Assembly (NCBI GenBank): GCA_018665005.1
Contig: JABJEE010000024.1
Location: forward strand, 1-6,524
DNA length: 6,524 bases
From: Flavobacteriales bacterium
GTDB lineage: Bacteria > Bacteroidota > Bacteroidia > Flavobacteriales_D > Crocinitomicaceae
Reading direction: 5' to 3'
Of the stretch, positions 1 through 4,490 are shown in pieces; the first letter of the stretch is position 1; each line of letters starts with the position of its first letter. The notes under the pieces were generated by a model, which worked only from the letters and a program-made list of their open reading frames with translations, ran no database searches and was not told the origin of the DNA. The position numbers and the translations under genes are program-made.

Positions 1-34
1 AATGGATATGGCAATAAATCTCCTCAATATTGGG

Positions 35-42
35 TATCTTTG
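35..42 (+). promoter_or_regulatory. Candidate Bacteroidota -7 element (TATCTTTG)
   Basis: TATCTTTG fits the Bacteroidota -7 consensus TAnnTTTG exactly and ends 4 nt before ATG47. This would put the transcript start at or next to the start codon. No TTG-type -33 element is visible about 19 nt further upstream, and the upstream sequence may still be coding, so this is tentative. Confidence 0.3.
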
Positions 43-46
43 AAAA

Positions 47-472
47 ATGAAAATACAAATCTTATTGATAATCTCATTATTTTTGGCTAGTGGATCCTGT
101 GGAAACCAACAAACTCACCCTGTACCCTACGTTCCTTTCAATATATCAATTGATTTAAATCTACCTAGTTATTTTTCACTTGCCGGCGTTGGTGGATGGG
201 CTTATGTTAATGGGGGATCTCGAGGCATTATTGTCTACAGGAGATCTATTGATGAATTTATCGCGTTTGATAGACATTCTCCCGCTGATGCTGGTGCAAC
301 ATGTCCGTCACCTTTATTTCCTGACCCTGATAATTTTTTAATCTTAAAAGACACTTGCAACGATGCCACGTTCTCACTATATGATGGCAGCCCTATAGGT
401 GGTTCTCAATATGGTCTAGTACAATACGCAACCAATTATAATGGAAATAACATAGTCAATATTTCAAATTAA
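47..472 (+). CDS. Rieske-fold lipoprotein lacking cluster ligands (hypothetical)
   Basis: Encodes a 141-residue small exported protein of unknown role. Residues 1-17 form a lipoprotein-type signal (Lys2, hydrophobic core ILLIISLFLA) ending at Cys18. The lipobox is imperfect, SGSC, with Ser rather than Leu/Val at -3. The mature part has the outline of a Rieske [2Fe-2S] fold: a 'GIIVYRR..DEFIAFDRHSP' strand-and-loop segment at 60-79, TCPSP at 85-89, and a late 'SLYDGSPIGGSQYGLVQY' segment at 110-127 that resembles the Rieske Pro loop. The C-x-H and C-x-x-H ligand pairs are absent; only single Cys86 and Cys104 sit near those places, so cluster binding is not expected. Similar ligand-less lipoproteins are known in Bacteroidota, without assigned function. 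The stop lies 5 nt before the ferredoxin start, suggesting co-transcription. ATG47 is chosen because it opens directly on the signal peptide. The family assignment is from memory of the fold pattern and is moderate. Confidence 0.75.
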   Translation: MKIQILLIISLFLASGSCGNQQTHPVPYVPFNISIDLNLPSYFSLAGVGGWAYVNGGSRGIIVYRRSIDEFIAFDRHSPADAGATCPSPLFPDPDNFLILKDTCNDATFSLYDGSPIGGSQYGLVQYATNYNGNNIVNISN

Positions 473-477
473 GTTTT

Positions 478-798
478 ATGAGTGATATTACGGTAACAAT
501 AATCGATCGAGAAGGCAAAAAACATGAACTGATCGGACCTACAGACATGAACATGAATATTATGGAGCTTTGCAAATCATATGAGCTCCCTGTAATAGGT
601 GAATGTGGAGGAATGGCAATGTGTGCCACTTGTCAATGTTATTTAGAATCGGAAACACCTCTAAATGAACAGAGTGAATCTGAATTGGACATGCTTGATC
701 AAGCTTTTTTTGTTAAAAACAATAGTAGATTAGGTTGCCAAATACAACTTGAAGATGCTATTGATGGAATCGTTCTTCGACTTTCCCCGGAAGCTTGA
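478..798 (+). CDS. [2Fe-2S] ferredoxin, adrenodoxin type
   Basis: A 106-residue soluble cytoplasmic electron carrier. The plant/adrenodoxin-type cluster motif is complete: Cys43, Cys49 and Cys52 in ECGGMAMCATC, then Cys87 in RLGCQI, giving C-x5-C-x2-C-x34-C. Vertebrate and proteobacterial adrenodoxin-type ferredoxins have the same spacing with a slightly longer last gap. The N-terminal beta strand ITVTIIDREGKKHEL and the acidic helix ESELDML at 67-73 (the usual partner-docking region) are also present. The His that commonly follows the third Cys (CATCH) is replaced by Gln53, and an additional Cys54 follows. I recall this CxCY variant as common in Bacteroidota. It is probably translated together with the lipoprotein gene 5 nt upstream. 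Electron donor and acceptor cannot be told from the window: no ferredoxin reductase, P450 or Fe-S assembly gene is adjacent. A role in Fe-S biogenesis (Fdx-like) or general redox supply is possible. Confidence 0.93.
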   Translation: MSDITVTIIDREGKKHELIGPTDMNMNIMELCKSYELPVIGECGGMAMCATCQCYLESETPLNEQSESELDMLDQAFFVKNNSRLGCQIQLEDAIDGIVLRLSPEA

Positions 799-800
799 AG

Positions 801-1337
801 TTATTTTAAATTCACCAAAAATGCTTCTCTAAACTTTTCATATTTAGGACGCACAACCATTTGACAATAAGGATTTCCTGGATTGTTGTATAAATAGTCA
901 CGATGATATTTTTCAGCACCAAAAAAGTTACCTAATGCACTTATTTCTGTAACAATAGGTTTATTCCATATTTTTTTCTTTTCTAACTCTGCTTTGAAAA
1001 ATTCTGCTTGGTTCTTTTGCTCCAAACTATGATAGAAAATAACACTTCTATAGTGTGTACCCACATCATTTCCTTGACGATTAAGCTGAGTAGGATCATG
1101 TACAAACCAAAACACCTCCAACAACTTTGCATAAGAAATTTTAGTGCCATCAAATACTACTTGAGCAACCTCAGCATGACCTGTAGTTCCTGAACAAACA
1201 TCCTCATATGATGGATTTAAGAGACTTCCTCCAGAATAACCGGGAATCACCTCAGATACTCCGGAAAGATCTTTAAAACATGCTTCTATACACCAGAAAC
1301 AGCCAGCACCAAAAGTTGCTTTTGAAATCTCGCTCAA
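801..1337 (-). CDS. msrA: Peptide methionine (S)-S-oxide reductase MsrA
   Basis: Reduces the S epimer of methionine sulfoxide in proteins and free methionine, normally with thioredoxin. The 178-residue product is essentially all catalytic domain. It has the GCFWC active site (catalytic Cys13, with Cys16 as a nearby second thiol), the GHAE motif with Glu56, HDPTQLNRQGNDVGTHYRS at 80-98, and AEKYHRDY at 141-148. Cys158 in NPYCQ is another candidate for recycling the sulfenic acid; the C-terminal Cys pair of E. coli MsrA is absent. No signal peptide is seen, so a cytoplasmic location is expected. The start is TTG at 1337-1335. No ATG occurs between the upstream in-frame stop at 1350-1352 and the active site, so TTG is the only reasonable choice. 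It overlaps the msrB stop as TTGA, implying translational coupling. The gene converges on the ferredoxin with only 2 nt between stop codons. Confidence 0.97.
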   Translation of the reverse strand: MSEISKATFGAGCFWCIEACFKDLSGVSEVIPGYSGGSLLNPSYEDVCSGTTGHAEVAQVVFDGTKISYAKLLEVFWFVHDPTQLNRQGNDVGTHYRSVIFYHSLEQKNQAEFFKAELEKKKIWNKPIVTEISALGNFFGAEKYHRDYLYNNPGNPYCQMVVRPKYEKFREAFLVNLK

Positions 1338-1780
1338 AGCTTTGAGGGTTTAAATTTCAAAGACGCTGAATTTACACAATAACGTATACCGGTCGGTTTT
1401 GGACCATCATTAAAAAGGTGACCTAAATGTGCGTCACATGTATTGCATCGAATTTCAATTCTTTCCATTCCCAAACTCATATCTTTTAACTTCCGCACGT
1501 TTCCTTCATTTAAAACATCATAATAACTAGGCCAACCCGAACCAGATTGGTATTTATGGTCACTCGAAAACAAAGGAGAATCACACGCCACGCAAATATA
1601 ACTTCCCTCCTCTTTATGATTCCAATATTCACCTGAAAAAGGCTTTTCCGTACCCCCATTCACAACATAGCAAGTATTCTCCGGCAGCGCACGACCATTA
1701 AAAGTATTGTCCAACTCTTTGACCTGACTAGTACAAGAAGTCACGAGTAATATCGAAAAAATTGTATATATGTATTTCAT
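1334..1780 (-). CDS. msrB: Peptide methionine (R)-S-oxide reductase MsrB, predicted lipoprotein
   Basis: Reduces the R epimer of protein methionine sulfoxide. Residues 1-15 are a lipoprotein signal with lipobox LVTSC and lipidated Cys16. The 148-residue protein then has the SelR/MsrB domain: GTEKPFSGEYW at 43-53; structural zinc ligands Cys63/Cys66 (CVAC) and Cys112/Cys115 (CNTC); SGSGWPS at 79-85; HLGHLFNDGP at 118-127; and RYCVNSASL with catalytic Cys135. Cys37 is a possible extra thiol but its role is uncertain. The Cys+2 region (TSQVKE) does not look like a flavobacterial surface-export signal, so a periplasm-facing membrane lipoprotein is the simplest reading. It is the first gene of a two-gene operon; its TGA overlaps the msrA start. 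It is divergent from the MFS gene across about 60 nt that must hold both promoters. Confidence 0.96.
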   Translation of the reverse strand: MKYIYTIFSILLVTSCTSQVKELDNTFNGRALPENTCYVVNGGTEKPFSGEYWNHKEEGSYICVACDSPLFSSDHKYQSGSGWPSYYDVLNEGNVRKLKDMSLGMERIEIRCNTCDAHLGHLFNDGPKPTGIRYCVNSASLKFKPSKL

Positions 1781-1790
1781 ATGGTTTAAA

Positions 1791-1799
1791 CAAAATATA
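1791..1799 (-). promoter_or_regulatory. Weak candidate -7 element for msrBA
   Basis: On the - strand this reads TATATTTTG, that is TA and TTTG separated by three rather than two bases, ending 10 nt before the msrB ATG. No convincing -33 element is visible. It is listed because the divergent gap offers little other room for an msrBA promoter. Confidence 0.2.
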
Positions 1800-1828
1800 A
1801 AAAAAGATGTTCAGTATGAATTAAAACG

Positions 1829-1836
1829 TAGTTTTG
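1829..1836 (+). promoter_or_regulatory. Candidate -7 element for the MFS gene (TAGTTTTG)
   Basis: TAGTTTTG matches TAnnTTTG exactly and ends 4 nt before ATG1841, the same spacing as the element before ATG47. The mRNA would be leaderless or nearly so. The -33 region (around 1805-1812) has no clear TTG. Confidence 0.4.
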
Positions 1837-1840
1837 TCGG

Positions 1841-3004
1841 ATGAATTATAAATATGGAAAGAATTTTTGGCTTTTGTCATTGTCCATGTTTTTTTTCATG
1901 ACCAGCTTCAATCTTATACTACCTGAATTAAACTCTTTTATCACCGAACTTGGAGGAGCTGATAAAAAAGGACTCATCATCACTTTATTTACTATTTCCG
2001 CAGCTATTAGTCGGCCATTCTCGGGAAAACTGACTGATACCATTGGAAGAAAAAAAGTAATCTATTTTGGGATTTTTTTCTCAATGCTCATTTCTTGGAT
2101 TTATCCCTTCTCTTTCTCAGTATTTTTCTTTTTAATATTAAGATTTTTGCATGGCTTTAGTGCAGGGTTTACCCCTACCGGAACTACAGCATTATTAACA
2201 GATTTAATCCCTGCGAGCAAAAGAGGTCAAGCTATGGGCATCTGGGGAACTTTTATCTCGCTTGGCTTTGGTGTTGGGCAGTTTTCAGGATCATGGATTG
2301 GAATTAATTTTGGAATGGATGCACTCTTTTTGATTGCTGGTTTTACTTCTGTTATTTCAGGTTTATTCCTCCTAAGAGTTGAAGAAACTTTAGAAAAACC
2401 AGAGAAATTTGATGGAAGTCAATTGAAAGTAAATTGGAAAGATGTTATAGAACCGTCTGTGGTTCCAGCAGCTGTAGTAATGATGTTAACTGCCTCTTGC
2501 TCTGGCATTATATTCGTACTTGCACCTGACATATCAGGATTCTTGGGAATAGAGAACAAAGGGTTCTTTTTTGGATATTATGTCATGTCTACCATATTTG
2601 TTCGGCTTTTCTCGTCTTCACTTTCAGACCGTATTGGAAGGCGTGAAACCATGCTTATTGGAGTTTGCATCTTACTGGTTTCAATGATTTTATTGTCTAG
2701 AGTTGATTCATATAATTCATTTGTATTAGCAGCGATTGTATTTGGATTGGCTACAGGGGTTTCTAGCCCCACTCTATTTGCATGGACAGCCGATTTATCA
2801 CACATTAAAAGACGTGGCGTTGGAGCAGGCACTATATTTATTGCATTAGAGGCTGGCATCATGCTAGGATCCACATCAACTATCTTTACATACAACAGCA
2901 CACCTCAGTCCATACAGCAAGTTTTTCTGTTTGGTATCCTTATGAGTATTCTAGCGATTTTGTATCTTTTGTGGCACAAAGCTTATCGAACTTCTGATTT
3001 TTGA
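1841..3004 (+). CDS. Major facilitator superfamily transporter, exporter-like
   Basis: A 387-residue inner-membrane secondary transporter with the expected twelve hydrophobic segments in two halves. Motif A follows TM2 as GKLTDTIGRKK (62-72) and is repeated after TM8 as SSLSDRIGRR (259-268). TM4 carries the Arg101-containing RFLHGFSAGFTPTG (101-114), the place of motif B, followed by the loop KRGQAMG (127-133). A hydrophilic stretch at about 180-205 separates the halves. These features suit the drug/sugar-efflux (DHA1, AraJ/YfcJ-like) part of the superfamily. Substrate cannot be assigned from sequence alone. It is divergent from msrBA, which may mean shared regulation but is not evidence of shared function. 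Its last 22 nt overlap the end of the convergent transporter gene. ATG1841 opens directly on a short basic N-terminus before TM1. Confidence 0.92.
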   Translation: MNYKYGKNFWLLSLSMFFFMTSFNLILPELNSFITELGGADKKGLIITLFTISAAISRPFSGKLTDTIGRKKVIYFGIFFSMLISWIYPFSFSVFFFLILRFLHGFSAGFTPTGTTALLTDLIPASKRGQAMGIWGTFISLGFGVGQFSGSWIGINFGMDALFLIAGFTSVISGLFLLRVEETLEKPEKFDGSQLKVNWKDVIEPSVVPAAVVMMLTASCSGIIFVLAPDISGFLGIENKGFFFGYYVMSTIFVRLFSSSLSDRIGRRETMLIGVCILLVSMILLSRVDSYNSFVLAAIVFGLATGVSSPTLFAWTADLSHIKRRGVGAGTIFIALEAGIMLGSTSTIFTYNSTPQSIQQVFLFGILMSILAILYLLWHKAYRTSDF

Positions 3005-3693
3005 TTCAAAACAAATTTCTTAATCAGATAATGTCCTAAATAAATTAGCGGAGTAAGCAGAATAGCAATGATTAATTTGAGTACATAATTAGTTGGAGCG
3101 ATCGTCATGAAATCCGAAAAAGACAGAGAGCCGGGTAAAACAAAACCTATATACAAGACGATATACGAATCTATTAATTGAGAAACAACCGTACTTCCTG
3201 TACTTCTTAACCATATATATTTAGATCCTGTTTTGGATTTTATCCATTTAAACAAGACGGCATCAAGTAACTGAGAAACCAAAAAAGCACAAATACTACC
3301 GACGATAACCATTTGGGCCTGACCAAACACTTTGTTAAATGAATAGTCATCAGATAAAGAAGAACCCTCGATTTCATACGCAGGAATCTGTATTGCAAGA
3401 CCAACAATAATAAAACAATAAGCAATGAGAATTGCAGTAATCCAGCTTAACCTTTTTACCGCCTTGTAACCGTAAAATTCATTCAATAAATCCGTTAATA
3501 AAAAGACAATTGGCCAAGGCAAAATACCTACAATTGTAACAAACGGACCAAGCTCGGTTCCAAATAAATTAATGTTTAAAGGGATTTCGATGAGTTTATT
3601 GCTAATAAGCTCTGCGGTAACCGCATTCGTGATGAATAAACCTGCTAAAAACACGAATAGCCACTGACTTTTATTTATCGTATAATTAGACAT
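2983..3693 (-). CDS. yhhQ: Queuosine precursor transporter, YhhQ/VUT family
   Basis: A 236-residue inner-membrane protein with about six hydrophobic segments (roughly 10-32, 48-68, 80-104, 125-148, 168-190, 203-228). Family hallmarks are visible: FLLTDLLNEFYG (64-75), SQLLDAVLFKWIK (140-152) and RSTGSTVVSQLIDSYI (163-178). The conserved Asp, Asn, Glu and Gln residues lie within or beside membrane helices. The E. coli homologue imports preQ0/preQ1, the deazapurine precursors for queuosine in tRNA anticodons; members of this family can differ in which precursor they take. No queuosine synthesis or Tgt gene is in the window. The start lies 4 nt after the stop of the NlpC/P60 gene, so both are probably on one transcript. 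The 3' end overlaps the MFS gene by 22 nt on the opposite strand. Confidence 0.94.
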   Translation of the reverse strand: MSNYTINKSQWLFVFLAGLFITNAVTAELISNKLIEIPLNINLFGTELGPFVTIVGILPWPIVFLLTDLLNEFYGYKAVKRLSWITAILIAYCFIIVGLAIQIPAYEIEGSSLSDDYSFNKVFGQAQMVIVGSICAFLVSQLLDAVLFKWIKSKTGSKYIWLRSTGSTVVSQLIDSYIVLYIGFVLPGSLSFSDFMTIAPTNYVLKLIIAILLTPLIYLGHYLIKKFVLNQKSEVR

Positions 3694-3697
3694 AAAG

Positions 3698-4231
3698 TTA
3701 GTAACCTATATAATCCATACGTTTAGACTTTATATATCGCGGGACATAATAACTGCTGTTATTAAAAGTATCAATACGTATTCCTGTTCGCGCAGCATGA
3801 ATAAATTGAATTATACCATCTGTTGTGTCTACAACAAGAGCAACATGGCCGACCCTCGTGGTATTTAAATTCCTTGCTTTAAAAAACATTAAGTCGCCTG
3901 GACGTAACTCAGATAAGCGAACTGTCTTACCTAACTCAGCTAAACCGTAACTCGTCCTCGTTAAGCCAAAGCCAAACCCTTTAAAGACATAATTGATGAA
4001 ACCAGAACAATCAAATCCTGACGGACTCATTCCTCCCCATACATAAGGGACGCCCATGAATTTTTTAGCATATTCGATAATGGCATCTGATTTCTCAGAG
4101 ACTATTTTTTGTACCCTTTGAGTACTATCAAATGGAGATCCCGAATCGTTAGTCAATTGCTGAGCGACACTCCTATTCGTAAAGAATAAAAAGAGGACCA
4201 ACGGAGCTGAATATAATATTTTACTTAACAT
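3698..4231 (-). CDS. Secreted NlpC/P60 (C40) cell-wall peptidase
   Basis: Predicted to cleave peptide stems of peptidoglycan in the periplasm (gamma-D-Glu to diamino-acid type bonds in this family). From ATG4231 the product has 177 residues. Residues 1-23 form a signal peptide (Lys4, hydrophobic PLVLFLFF core, likely cut after SVA). A single NlpC/P60 domain follows: GVPYVWGG (60-67), FDCSGF with nucleophile Cys75, LRPGDLMFF (109-117), VGHVALV with His129, and IHAA with His145 as the third polar residue. The catalytic set is intact. There is no SH3 or LysM domain, so wall targeting must come from elsewhere. A longer frame opens at TTG4243, but ATG4231 gives a better signal peptide, and the TTG lies inside a -7-like promoter element, so ATG is preferred. 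It is the first gene of an apparent pair with yhhQ. Confidence 0.93.
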   Translation of the reverse strand: MLSKILYSAPLVLFLFFTNRSVAQQLTNDSGSPFDSTQRVQKIVSEKSDAIIEYAKKFMGVPYVWGGMSPSGFDCSGFINYVFKGFGFGLTRTSYGLAELGKTVRLSELRPGDLMFFKARNLNTTRVGHVALVVDTTDGIIQFIHAARTGIRIDTFNNSSYYVPRYIKSKRMDYIGY

Positions 4232-4490
4232 TAAGAATGGCAAAATTATAACTTATTTCTTGAACTCTCTCATTTACAATTAGTAGATACAAATACTTTC
4301 AATGATGATAATAGATATTTACCTGAAAAAGTTTATATGGCGAAAGGGACTCCAGCAGAATTATTTACAACAACAGAAACTGTTTAGGAATAAAAATTTG
4401 ATAACACATTAGCATGGACAAAGAGATTCAAACCAATAAAAAACTAATAATCCTTTAGCCTTACATTATGACCCTATTATAATTTTCATA
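4232..4490. other. 259-nt spacer with possible decayed reading frame
   Basis: No intact gene is seen between the surface-protein gene and the NlpC/P60 gene. On the + strand one frame is open from 4235 to the TAG at 4385-4387 (about 50 codons). It reads like protein in its later part (VDTNTFNDDNRYLPEKVYMA, then KGTPAELFTTTETV). After TAG-GAA-TAA the same frame resumes at 4394 with KFDNTLAWTKRFKPIKN and ends at TAA 4445-4447. There is no ATG at its head, so it may be a gene remnant; I do not recognise the family. A different frame has a 36-codon ATG ORF (4302-4412) of repetitive, basic composition that I do not believe. On the - strand, 4438-4458 can form a weak CTAA/TTAG stem followed by six T, a poor terminator candidate for the surface-protein gene. 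Confidence 0.4.
4241..4248 (-). promoter_or_regulatory. Candidate -7 element for the NlpC/P60-yhhQ pair (TAATTTTG)
   Basis: On the - strand this reads TAATTTTG, an exact TAnnTTTG match ending 9 nt before ATG4231. Transcription would start a few bases before the ATG. It overlaps the alternative TTG start at 4243, arguing against that start. No clear -33 TTG is visible. Confidence 0.4.

Noticed and set aside
1..90. End of an upstream gene: one frame reads GYGNKSPQYWVSLK and stays open to TAG at 88-90; another ends at TGA 41-43, just before ATG47.
   Set aside because: Only 46 nt precede the lipoprotein gene and neither reading can be recognised. The first frame has more typical codon endings but would overlap by 44 nt; the second has the more natural spacing. 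I could not decide, so no feature is called.
770..803. Hairpin terminator between the convergent ferredoxin and msrA genes (CTTTCCCCGGAAG region).
   Set aside because: The stem is short and mismatched with no loop room or T-tract, and it lies within the ferredoxin coding end.
4229..4243. TTG at 4243 as the start of the NlpC/P60 gene (181 residues).
   Set aside because: It lies inside a TAnnTTTG element, and ATG4231 gives a more typical signal peptide.
4302..4412. 36-codon + strand ATG ORF in the spacer.
   Set aside because: Composition is repetitive (Lys, Gln, Leu) with no motif, and the overlapping frame at 4235-4387 looks more protein-like.
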